NCBI GenBank assembly: GCA_009839775.1
Contig: VXOZ01000393.1
Span: 1-5,170, forward strand
DNA from: Chloroflexota bacterium
GTDB taxonomy: Bacteria > Chloroflexota > UBA11872 > VXOZ01
DNA: 5,170 nucleotides
Reading direction: 5' to 3'
A program made the translations under genes and the position numbers. Below, in pieces: positions 1 through 5,142 of this stretch (position 1 is its first letter; each line of letters begins with the position of its first letter). The notes beneath the pieces were generated by a model. That model saw only the letters and a list, made by a program, of their open reading frames with translations, ran no database searches and was not told where the DNA came from.

Positions 1-155
1 GCACTCATGACTTGCTTCCAATCGACAGAGCCACGGCAACATTCGCGGCAAGTAATGGCTCGGCCCAATAACTGAGCGACCAATCCGGACCAGGCAATAG
101 CCGGTCCGCCTGCCCCTAAACTATGGGGATGAAGCCAAATATCGTGCCTAGCATC
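1..155. other. Leader region upstream of rplL, no gene assigned
   Basis: In many bacteria the gene for ribosomal protein L10 (rplJ) ends just upstream of rplL. Here one forward frame is open from the window edge to a TAA at 69-71, with about 22 codons ending in the residues NGSAQ, and another is open to a TGA at 73-75. Neither resembles an L10 C-terminus that I recognise. That end of L10 is poorly conserved, so a truncated rplJ tail is possible but not shown. Downstream of both stops the sequence holds a strong hairpin (86-108) and a weaker CCCC/GGGG one (113-128). I see no convincing -35/-10 pair. Confidence 0.3.
86..108 (+). other. GC-rich hairpin in the rplL leader
   Basis: CGGACC (86-91) pairs with GGTCCG (103-108), and inside it GGC (93-95) pairs with GCC (100-102) around an AATA loop. 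The result is a 9-base-pair stem with a single bulged A at 92. It is not followed by a T run, so it is unlikely to be a simple intrinsic terminator. It lies about 60 bases upstream of the rplL start and could affect mRNA stability, processing or the L10:L12 ratio. Its role is inferred only from position and structure. Confidence 0.45.
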
Positions 156-169
156 AAGGAGAGAAGAAC

Positions 170-556
170 ATGGCACAGGCAATTTCGACTGAGGACATCA
201 TCGCGGCCATCGAGAACATGACACTGCTTGAGGTGTCTGAACTCGTGAAGGCCCTGGAAGAGAAGTTCGGCGTCTCTGCGGCCGCGCCCGTCGCGGTTGC
301 CGCCGCACCGGCCGATGGCGACGGCGCCGCGGCTGAAGAAGAGAAGGACTCCTTTGACGTCGTGCTGACAGAGATCGGCGACAAGAAGATCCAGGTCATC
401 AAGGCCGTGCGCGAGATCACCGGACTGGGCTTGCGCGAGGCTAAGGCCGCCGTGGAAGCAGCGCCGAACCCCATCAGGGAAGGCGTGAGCAAGGAAGAGG
501 GCGAAGAGGTCAAAGGCAAGCTCGAAGAGGTGGGCGCCACCGTCGAGCTCAAGTAG
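170..556 (+). CDS. rplL: 50S ribosomal protein L7/L12
   Basis: This 128-residue protein is the multicopy stalk protein of the large ribosomal subunit. It binds L10 as dimers and recruits and stimulates the GTPase translation factors EF-Tu, EF-G, IF2 and RF3. The length fits the family (about 120-130 residues). Three parts are visible: an N-terminal helical dimerisation and L10-binding region (about 1-35), an Ala-rich flexible hinge (about 37-58), and the globular C-terminal domain (about 60-128). That domain keeps the factor-binding helix residues K73, V76, I77, K78, V80 and R81, then ITGLGL (83-88), EGVSKEE (104-110) and a VELK end. The ATG at 170 is supported by AAGGAG at 156-161 with an 8-base gap. 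The hinge and acidic composition are typical. The next gene is convergent, so rplL is the last gene of its unit here and is not followed by rpoB. A 26-base tandem repeat overlaps its stop codon. Confidence 0.98.
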   Translation: MAQAISTEDIIAAIENMTLLEVSELVKALEEKFGVSAAAPVAVAAAPADGDGAAAEEEKDSFDVVLTEIGDKKIQVIKAVREITGLGLREAKAAVEAAPNPIREGVSKEEGEEVKGKLEEVGATVELK

Positions 557-619
557 CGCTCGCAGCCGTCGAACTCAAACGGAGTTCGCAGTTGTCGCGC
601 TCAAAGTAGAGGCTCCTAG
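542..619 (+). repeat. Degenerate 26-base tandem repeat, three units, overlapping the rplL stop
   Basis: Units begin at 542, 568 and 594, each with GTCG followed within a few bases by CTCAA, giving an exact period of 26. The first unit contains the last rplL codons and its TAG stop. The third repeats the GCTCAA(A)GTAG string with one extra A. Units 1 and 2 share about 18 of 26 positions by eye. Unit 2 folds as CGAACTC (570-576), loop AAACG, GAGTTCG (582-588), a perfect 7-base-pair stem. Unit 1 can form CGAGC/GCTCG at the equivalent place, with a G-C pair replaced by A-T in unit 2. Unit 3 does not keep the stem. No T run follows, so a terminator role for rplL is not shown. Confidence 0.55.
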
Positions 620-660
620 CTTCACGCAAACAGAGCGGCTTGCGCCGGTCTATCGAGGTA

Positions 661-709
661 AGCTGAAAAGAAAGAACAGTGCGGTCCAGTGTGTGCTGGA
701 CCGCGCTGT
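661..709 (-). terminator. Intrinsic terminator of the leftward lipoprotein gene
   Basis: Bases 676-689 pair with 696-709 around the loop TGTGTG. The core GCGGTCCAG/CTGGACCGC is a perfect 9 base pairs, extended to 14 with one G-T wobble. Read on the minus strand the stem is followed by a T-rich tract (TCTTTCTTTTC) covering roughly 665-675, the classic intrinsic terminator arrangement. It lies 22 bases past the lipoprotein stop codon. On the plus strand the sequence after the stem is not T-rich, so it would be at most a weak barrier to transcription coming from rplL. Confidence 0.8.
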
Positions 710-731
710 GAGGTTAAGCGGTCGCAGACGA

Positions 732-1796
732 CTATTCAGAGTCGCCGACTCGCCCCTTCTCTTCCTGGTGGCGCAGCTCCAAACCGTCCTCGGTCAACTG
801 ATACAGTTGCACCACTCGGAGCGTGGGACAACACATCCCGTCGCCCTCTCCGTGGGTCACCATTTGCACCCTGATGTACTGATCAGCGACGATGATCTCC
901 TCGATTTTCACGCGGTCGCCCAGCAATGCGGAAGCCACGTGCACCGGCGCCCCTTCCTCGTTGATGACTGCTTCTAAGGAGCGAAACGTACCACTCCCGC
1001 CGCCGCTTGCCTCCAGCACGACCGCGGCATCCCAAATGCCGTCGCCATTCAGGTCCCCAAGGGCCACCACATCCATCAGCGCGATGTGAATCTTACTCGC
1101 TGAACCCTCGATTGCCTCTTCGTACTTTCCGTCCTGCAACTGCGCATGGCCGTCCTTCGGAAACTCATGCTGATAGGTGGCATTGCGCAGCGCCTCCTCC
1201 GTCAGGCGGCCGGCCGGCGTCGTGCGTTCGATCAACCTGAGCACGCCAAAGCCCAGATTGTAGCGGCGCACTTCCGCTTGCGTGGGACAGCACATGGCGT
1301 CTCCCTCGCCATGTACCATCATCCGCACCGTAATCACGCCATCCTCGATCTCGACCGCTTCGACCTTGATGCGGTCCCCGAGCGACGCAGTATGAAAGTG
1401 GAAGGGATTGCCCATTCTATTGATGACTATTGCCAGCGTGTAAAACGTACCGCTGCCACCACCGCTCGCCGCCAGCACGACTGCGGCGTCGGCTGTCGGA
1501 TCGCCGTTCACGTCACCAAAAGCGACATGCTCGGTTAACATGAGGGTGTTTTTGCTTGCAGAGTCTGGCGCTGCCTGCTCCTCATACACGCCGTCCTTTA
1601 GCTGCGCCTGACCCGCTTTCACGAACTCAGACTTGTACGTAGCATTCTTCAGAACCTCAACAGTGAGCGGAGCCGGTTCCCCGTCTATCAGATTGGGCTC
1701 TTGCTCAAAAGGTGGCTGGCCTGCACAGCCGGCCAGAAAGATCGCCGCTACCAGCAGAACCAAGAAGAGTAAGTAGGACACCACTGAACGCATCAT
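732..1796 (-). CDS. Predicted lipoprotein with two copies of a Cys-Cys motif domain
   Basis: This 354-residue protein is predicted to be exported and lipid-anchored on the outer face of the membrane. R3 is followed by a hydrophobic stretch (about 5-20) and a lipobox L21-A-G-C24, so C24 would be the acylated residue. Residue 25 is not Asp. A short linker leads to two homologous domains, about 44-181 and 198-334. Each runs NATY, then AQL.DG.YEE, then a D.NGD segment, DAAVVL, ASGGGSGTF, VIN, LGDR and finally HGEGD.MCCPT. By hand alignment about 78 of 138 positions are identical between copies. The D.NGDG..D stretch (248-256) resembles dockerin/FG-GAP-type calcium loops, and the equivalent in copy 1 (95-103) lacks the glycine. 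I recall such domains in Chloroflexota hypothetical proteins but know no assigned function. The ATG at 1796 is chosen because the lipobox signal starts there and GA-rich sequence precedes it. A TTG at 1814 or the ATG at 1793 are alternatives. The gene appears monocistronic and ends before a strong terminator. Confidence 0.85.
   Translation of the reverse strand: MMRSVVSYLLFLVLLVAAIFLAGCAGQPPFEQEPNLIDGEPAPLTVEVLKNATYKSEFVKAGQAQLKDGVYEEQAAPDSASKNTLMLTEHVAFGDVNGDPTADAAVVLAASGGGSGTFYTLAIVINRMGNPFHFHTASLGDRIKVEAVEIEDGVITVRMMVHGEGDAMCCPTQAEVRRYNLGFGVLRLIERTTPAGRLTEEALRNATYQHEFPKDGHAQLQDGKYEEAIEGSASKIHIALMDVVALGDLNGDGIWDAAVVLEASGGGSGTFRSLEAVINEEGAPVHVASALLGDRVKIEEIIVADQYIRVQMVTHGEGDGMCCPTLRVVQLYQLTEDGLELRHQEEKGRVGDSE
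795..1667 (-). repeat. Internal domain duplication in the lipoprotein gene
   Basis: The segment 1254-1667 encodes domain copy 1 and 795-1205 encodes copy 2, joined by a linker of about 16 residues. The protein copies are a little over half identical by hand count, with the strongest conservation in ASGGGSGTF and in the HGEGD.MCCPT segment. The DNA copies have diverged at many third positions (for example TGCTGT against TGTTGT for the Cys pair). The duplication is therefore old and kept by selection on the protein, not a recent assembly or recombination artefact. Confidence 0.85.
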
Positions 1797-1903
1797 GCTC
1801 CCTTTCCCTTCCAAAGCCTCATTTTCCGTCTCTCCACGGTCACGGCCTCGCGCGTGTTTCTCGCTCCCCGCTTACTCCCTCGCCGGCCGCGCTTATTGGT
1901 GAA

Positions 1904-1933
1904 AGTATACGGAATAGGCGTACAATCTGTCCT
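1904..1933 (-). promoter_or_regulatory. Candidate promoter for the lipoprotein gene
   Basis: On the minus strand AGGACA (1928-1933) and TATACT (1904-1909) are separated by 18 bases and match the -35 and -10 consensus at 4 and 5 of 6 positions. The start of transcription would fall about 100 bases before the lipoprotein ATG. A forward -10-like TACAAT (1921-1926) with a poor upstream TTGGTG lies within the same bases, so a divergent overlapping arrangement is possible. This is a consensus match only. Confidence 0.35.
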
Positions 1934-2073
1934 ATCCGGCGGACCGGCGGATCGCGCGGAAGAGTTGGGCTCCGAACAGAACGGTAACACTCACCATTGC
2001 CGTTGCTCTATGTTCTCGGATTGGCGCTCCCGCGATGAGGCTCTTGCACGGTGGGCGCGACGCCCGTCTTACC

Positions 2074-2082
2074 TGCTACAAT
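2074..2082 (+). promoter_or_regulatory. Candidate extended -10 promoter for gnd
   Basis: TGCTACAAT fits an extended -10 element (TG, one base, then TACAAT with 5 of 6 consensus positions). No recognisable -35 lies 16-18 bases upstream, where a GGGCG/CGCCC hairpin sits instead. Transcription would begin around 2089, giving a leader of roughly 110 bases before the gnd ATG. This is based on sequence similarity alone. Confidence 0.35.
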
Positions 2083-2199
2083 CTAGCGCAGAGGCATACA
2101 GGGCCGCTCGCGGCGGCGATGGCAGCTTGTGCTCCGCTCCTGACGATGCCGCGTAGAGAGCACCATTAACAAGCATAGATTTAGGGAGAAGGCGACTAC

Positions 2200-3639
2200 A
2201 TGGCTGAACAGCAGACAGGCACCTGCGACATCGGTGTCATTGGCATGGCAGTGATGGGGCAGAACCTTGCCTTGAACATCGAGAGTAAGGGTTTTACGGT
2301 GGCGGTCTTCAACCGCACAACCTCGCGTACCGAGGCGTTCGTCAAAGAGCGAGGACAGGGCAAGAACGTCGTCGGCGCCCTAACGCTGGAGGATTTCGTC
2401 GCCGCGCTCAAGCCGCCACGCAAGGCGATGCTCATGGTGCAAGCGGGCGCGGGTACGGATGCGGTGATTGACGCCCTGCTGCCGCTGCTGGATCCCGGCG
2501 ACCTCATCATCGACGGCGGCAATTCGTTCTACGACGATACCGAGCGGAGGGCCGCCGCCGTTGAAGCGGAGGGGCGCGGCTACATCGGCACCGGCGTGAG
2601 CGGCGGCGAGTACGGCGCGCTGCACGGTCCATCCATCATGCCCGGCGGCACGGAGACAGCGTATGCCGCGGTGGAGCCCATCTTCACCAAGATTGCCGCG
2701 CAGGTGGACGACGGCCCGTGCTGCGCCTACTTGGGCCCGGGATCCGCCGGACACTACGTCAAGATGGTCCATAACGGCATTGAATACGGCATCATGCAGG
2801 TGCTGGCCGAAGCCTTTGACGTGATGCAGCGCGGTCTTGGCATGACCGTGCCTGAAATACAGGAAGTCGTCGCCGGTTGGAACGCAGACGAATTGCAGTC
2901 GTTCCTCGTGGAAATCACCGCTGACATCCTCACCCGCAAAGACCCCGATACCGATAAATTCGTCGTCGAGATCATCCAGGATAGCGCGGCGCAGAAGGGC
3001 ACGGGCAAGTGGACGTCCCAGAGCGCGCTTGACCACGGCATTCCCATTCCCACCATCACCGCGGCTACTGAGGCGCGAATTCTTTCGAGCTTCAAGGAGA
3101 TTCGGGAGCGGGCCGACGGCATCCTGCACGGCGCGTCCCCTGAATTCGCTGGCGCGCGGGAAGAATTGCTGCCGGCGCTGCAGGACGCCGTCTATCTCGC
3201 TGCCGTCTCCGCCTATGCCCAGGGTATGCACCTTCTCACCGCGGCCTCAGCCGAACGCAATTACAACCTGGATTTCGCTACCGTCGCCCGCATTTGGAAA
3301 GGCGGCTGCATCATCCGCTCGCTGCTGCTCGAGCCCATCAAGCAGGCGTTCGCCGCCGACCCGGACCTGCCCAACCTCATGTTGGCGGAGCCGTTCGCCA
3401 GCGACGTCCGAGAACGTACGCCCAGCTTGCGGCGTATCGTCGCGGCAGCCGTCTCCCAGGGTCTGCCCACCCCGGCGATGAGCGCGGCGCTCAACTACAT
3501 CGAAGGCTATCGCACCGCGCGGCTGCCGGCGAACCTCGTGCAAGCCCAGCGCGACTACGTCGGCGCGCACACTTACCAGCGCGTGGACAAAGAAGGCGCG
3601 TTCCACACCGAGTGGCAGGATATTCACAATATTTCGTAA
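2200..3639 (+). CDS. gnd: 6-phosphogluconate dehydrogenase, decarboxylating
   Basis: This cytoplasmic enzyme oxidatively decarboxylates 6-phosphogluconate to ribulose 5-phosphate and CO2, reducing NADP+, in the oxidative pentose phosphate pathway. At 479 residues it is the long, dimeric form typical of bacteria and eukaryotes. The Rossmann domain starts with the fingerprint GVIGMAVMGQNLALN (12-26) and has NRT at 38-40 after the second strand, the residues that favour NADP+ over NAD+. IIDGGNS (103-109) and the substrate loop with SGG at 134-136 follow. Catalytic K188 sits in GHYVKMVHNGIEYG with H191, N192 and E195. The all-helical domain ends with R451 and H457, the residues that reach into the partner subunit's active site. 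No key residue is missing. The ATG at 2200 follows an AGGGAGAAGG purine tract (2183-2192) with a 7-base gap. No zwf or other pathway gene is adjacent, and the gene appears to be transcribed alone. Confidence 0.98.
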   Translation: MAEQQTGTCDIGVIGMAVMGQNLALNIESKGFTVAVFNRTTSRTEAFVKERGQGKNVVGALTLEDFVAALKPPRKAMLMVQAGAGTDAVIDALLPLLDPGDLIIDGGNSFYDDTERRAAAVEAEGRGYIGTGVSGGEYGALHGPSIMPGGTETAYAAVEPIFTKIAAQVDDGPCCAYLGPGSAGHYVKMVHNGIEYGIMQVLAEAFDVMQRGLGMTVPEIQEVVAGWNADELQSFLVEITADILTRKDPDTDKFVVEIIQDSAAQKGTGKWTSQSALDHGIPIPTITAATEARILSSFKEIRERADGILHGASPEFAGAREELLPALQDAVYLAAVSAYAQGMHLLTAASAERNYNLDFATVARIWKGGCIIRSLLLEPIKQAFAADPDLPNLMLAEPFASDVRERTPSLRRIVAAAVSQGLPTPAMSAALNYIEGYRTARLPANLVQAQRDYVGAHTYQRVDKEGAFHTEWQDIHNIS

Positions 3640-3658
3640 GTGATTCCGGCCTAGGCGA

Positions 3659-3786
3659 ACTAAGCATCTTGCCTGAGATTGTGTGTATACGCGGCAAGAG
3701 AACACCAACTGTGTCTAGGTACTTAGAGCTACCGGGAACAAGGGCAACTACACCGCGTAGGGCAGACACTAAGCATCTTGCCTGAG
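3659..3786 (+). repeat. Direct repeat pair, 19 bases, offset 109
   Basis: ACTAAGCATCTTGCCTGAG occurs identically at 3659-3677 and at 3768-3786. Similarity continues downstream (ATTGTGTGT against GTAGTGTGT) and, with small gaps, upstream through a CCG..TAGG segment. The true unit may thus be 45-50 bases. The intervening 90 bases contain a faint third match starting at CTAGG (3715). Neither copy lies in a plausible reading frame. Confidence 0.8.
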
Positions 3787-3811
3787 GTAGTGTGTCTTCT
3801 TGCGCCTAGAA

Positions 3812-3830
3812 GCGGGTGACAAGTCCCCGC
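3812..3830 (+). repeat. Short palindromic hairpin
   Basis: GCGGG (3812-3816) pairs with CCCGC (3826-3830), and inside it GA (3818-3819) pairs with TC (3824-3825) after a bulged T. It begins 25 bases past the second direct-repeat copy. It lacks a following T run, so it reads as a palindromic repeat more than as a terminator. Confidence 0.4.
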
Positions 3831-3880
3831 GCTGCGTCATAGTCTGTTTGATCACGAGACACTTCCATAGATGGATTCTG

Positions 3881-3895
3881 CCGATCCGTTCGCCC
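3881..3895 (+). repeat. Solitary arm related to the REPIN-like palindrome
   Basis: CCGATCCGTTCGCCC differs at one position from the left arm of the palindrome that starts 65 bases downstream, and at one position from the inverse of its right arm. It has no inverted partner next to it, so it looks like a single REP-type unit or a remnant. Confidence 0.55.
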
Positions 3896-3944
3896 CCATA
3901 TCGTGCGTCACGCTGTATCGGGTACAGGGCAGGCTCTGAGCACG

Positions 3945-3990
3945 CCCGACCCGTTCGCCCTGAGCACAGTCGAAGGGTGAACGGATCGGG
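3945..3990. repeat. REPIN-like palindromic repeat
   Basis: A 17-base left arm (3945-3961, CCCGACCCGTTCGCCCT) and a 17-base right arm (3974-3990) are inverted copies differing at two positions, one of them a G-T wobble. They are separated by a 12-base loop containing GAGCACAGTCGA. From memory, the core around TTCGCCCTGAG and GTCGAAGGG resembles a dispersed palindromic repeat found in many copies across several bacterial phyla. I cannot count copies in this genome. It ends 92 bases before the Nudix ATG, and CTGAGCAC from its left arm/loop edge is also repeated just upstream at 3936-3943. Confidence 0.75.
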
Positions 3991-4073
3991 ACTAGGTGAG
4001 TTCAGTCGACACGTTTATCAGTTCGGTTGGCTTTTCTGACCCGGCGTATCTTGCTGAGAGAGACTTCACCCAC

Positions 4074-4079
4074 GGGGAG
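4074..4079 (+). promoter_or_regulatory. Ribosome binding site that decides the Nudix start
   Basis: GGGGAG lies just before the ATG at 4083 with a short gap of 3 bases. The longer reading frame starts at a GTG at 3996, which has only ACTAG before it and sits 6 bases from the palindromic repeat. Although the gap is shorter than ideal, this site makes 4083 the better start. Confidence 0.5.
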
Positions 4080-4082
4080 AAC

Positions 4083-4658
4083 ATGCTTCGCGAATCTTCA
4101 AGCCCCGCCATTGCCGCCTTCCTGAGCAACTACACTGCCGTTGCGATTGAGCGCATGGATTGGCGCAGTGTCAAGATCAAACTGGTTGCCTCTGCCTATG
4201 TCACGCACGACCTGCCGCCGCCGGACTACATTACTTCTGTGCGGGCGCTCGTGTTCCACAATGGCAGCATCCTGTTAATGCGCAACAAGGATGGAGCGCG
4301 TATCCTACCGGGTGGCAGGCTAGAGCCGGGAGAGACGCTGTTGGACGCGCTTCGTCGTGAGATACGCGAGGAAGCCGGCGTTCGCATAAGGGACATCCAC
4401 CGCTTGGGATTTGTGCATCTACAGCACCAAACGCCAAAACCCCCGCAATACGCGTACCCCTATCCCGACTTCTTCTGGCTGGTCTTTCGAGCGCATGCCC
4501 ACAGTAAGCGCGCCAGGCCGCAAGAGCCGGACGATTACCAAATCTCGGCGGAGTTCGTTCCGCTCGCGAAGCTTGGTAGTCTGAAACTCAGACCGCTGGA
4601 CCGGGCGTATTTCGCGGCGGCCACACAGGGTCAAACGAGGAATACAGGGTTGGACTAA
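4083..4658 (+). CDS. Nudix hydrolase family protein
   Basis: Nudix enzymes hydrolyse nucleoside diphosphates linked to another group, using divalent metal held by the Nudix box. This 191-residue protein has a complete box, G(x5)E(x7)REU(x)EE(x)GU, at residues 78-100. It begins GRLEPGE, carries the metal-binding helix REIREE and ends AGV. A strand-rich stretch SVRALVFHNGSILLMRN (about 52-68) precedes it, as expected for the fold. The N-terminal 50 residues (LRESSSPAIAAFL..., then LPPPDYIT) form an extension outside the core fold that I recall from a subgroup with a conserved PP.(E/D)Y.TSVR segment. The substrate is unknown, and a house-cleaning role or RNA/dinucleotide substrate cannot be told apart. 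No neighbour indicates a pathway. An upstream GTG (3996) would add 29 residues but lies beside a repeat and lacks a ribosome site. The downstream gene is convergent. Confidence 0.9.
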   Translation: MLRESSSPAIAAFLSNYTAVAIERMDWRSVKIKLVASAYVTHDLPPPDYITSVRALVFHNGSILLMRNKDGARILPGGRLEPGETLLDALRREIREEAGVRIRDIHRLGFVHLQHQTPKPPQYAYPYPDFFWLVFRAHAHSKRARPQEPDDYQISAEFVPLAKLGSLKLRPLDRAYFAAATQGQTRNTGLD

Positions 4659-4673
4659 CGGGTCCCGGCCCGT
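4658..4673. terminator. Possible bidirectional hairpin between convergent genes
   Basis: ACGGG (4658-4662) and CCCGT (4669-4673) can pair around TCCCGG, starting at the last base of the Nudix stop codon. It sits in the 31-base gap between two convergent stop codons, where a shared terminator would be expected. The stem is short and neither side has a T run, so the call is weak. Confidence 0.25.
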
Positions 4674-4689
4674 GCTACGAGCGCTATTC

Positions 4690-5142
4690 CTAGGCCGTGT
4701 CGCCGAAGATCTCCAGCATGCGTTGCCGCCGGTAGGCAAAGATCCTTTCTAAGTCTCGGCCAATGAACAGAGCATTGGTGAGCGCGCCACCCAATAAGGC
4801 GTACTCGACGTAGTCCGTTGCCAGTGTGCCGCCGTCCCGCTCTACGAACACGTGCTCGTGCACCCAGCGGCGGTAGGGGCCTTTGATCTGGCTGTCAACG
4901 AATCGGTGCGGCGGCTCCCAGGCCAGGATTTCGGTACGCCAGCGCAACGGGAAGCCACGATACCGCAGACGATAGTCGATGAGCGTCCCGACTCCCATCT
5001 CGATCGGCGATGGCGTGAGGATCCGAAAGTGCAGCCAGGGCGGCGTCAGGCGCTCCAAGTTCGCCGCATCGGCAAAGAAAGCAAACACATTCGTTGCCGG
5101 TTGTGGCAGCCAGAGGCTCGTTTCCAGCGTGAAGACTTTCAT
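4690..5142 (-). CDS. SRPBCC (START-like) ligand-binding domain protein
   Basis: This 150-residue single-domain protein resembles the cyclase/dehydrase-type SRPBCC group (COG4276-like), whose fold is a helix-grip cup around a hydrophobic ligand pocket. The ligand and reaction of this group are not established. Recognisable features in order are the opening strand TLETSLWLP (5-13), the helix VFAFFADAANLERLTPPWL (19-37), then G63-F-P-L-RWRTEI and W75-E-PPHRFVD (75-83). The segment GPYRRWVHEHVF (88-99) and a long C-terminal helix ending RRQRMLEIFG follow. There is no signal peptide or membrane segment, so it is probably cytoplasmic. The ATG at 5142 matches where family members usually begin. However, no clear ribosome site is visible and the frame stays open to the window edge, so an upstream start or fusion cannot be excluded. 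It is convergent with the Nudix gene. Relatives are sometimes found next to NAD-dependent epimerase or photolyase-type genes, which would lie outside this window. Confidence 0.85.
   Translation of the reverse strand: MKVFTLETSLWLPQPATNVFAFFADAANLERLTPPWLHFRILTPSPIEMGVGTLIDYRLRYRGFPLRWRTEILAWEPPHRFVDSQIKGPYRRWVHEHVFVERDGGTLATDYVEYALLGGALTNALFIGRDLERIFAYRRQRMLEIFGDTA

Larger units (their letters stand above)
1797..2199. other. Divergent intergenic region between the lipoprotein gene and gnd
   Basis: This 403-base stretch has open frames in both directions (for example 1854-2156 forward), but their products are Arg-rich, low in recognisable motifs and have no good ribosome site, so I treat it as non-coding. 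It must contain promoters for both flanking genes. It also holds a perfect tandem duplication of CCGGCGGA at 1936-1951 and a GGGCG/CGCCC hairpin at 2053-2065. The octamer TACAATCT occurs twice on the forward strand, at 1921 and at 2077, both at promoter-like positions. Confidence 0.6.
3640..4082. other. Repeat-rich non-coding region between gnd and the Nudix gene
   Basis: No supportable gene lies in these 443 bases. They contain a GCCTAGGC palindrome (3649-3656), a 19-base direct repeat, a TCTTGCC/GGCAAGA inverted pair (3667-3673 and 3693-3699) that could end gnd transcription weakly, an imperfect palindrome at 3714-3727, a hairpin at 3812-3830, and a REPIN-like element at 3945-3990 with an extra arm at 3881-3895. 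The accumulation of separate small repeats suggests a permissive landing site for short non-autonomous repeats. Confidence 0.65.

Noticed and set aside
154..552. Long reverse-strand open frame opposite rplL
   Set aside because: Its product is a low-complexity Ser/Ala/Thr-rich chain produced by the codon pattern of rplL on the other strand.
1793..1990. Reverse open frame overlapping the lipoprotein start
   Set aside because: It conflicts with the lipoprotein signal peptide reading and its product has no recognisable feature.
2043..2082. TTGCAC as the -35 partner of the gnd TACAAT box
   Set aside because: The gap is 27 bases, too long for a normal promoter.
1854..2156. Forward open frame of about 100 codons before gnd
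   Set aside because: No usable ribosome site, Arg/Ala-rich product without motifs, and it spans both promoter candidates.
2380..3231. 283-codon reverse open frame inside gnd
   Set aside because: It lies wholly opposite a clearly conserved gene, and the His/Gly/Ala-rich product is typical of an antisense shadow.
3294..3785. Forward open frame overlapping the gnd 3' end in another frame
   Set aside because: Arg-rich shadow of gnd whose tail crosses the direct-repeat region. No start signal or motif.
3848..3876. Promoter-like TTGATC upstream of the Nudix gene
   Set aside because: No -10 match at a 16-18 base distance.
3881..3990. Possible short CRISPR array from repeated CCGTTCGCCC units
   Set aside because: Only three units, one inverted, with no regular spacers and no cas gene. 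A REP-type explanation fits better.
3800..4039. Forward open frame through the hairpin and palindrome region
   Set aside because: It covers repeats in both orientations and has no motif or ribosome site.
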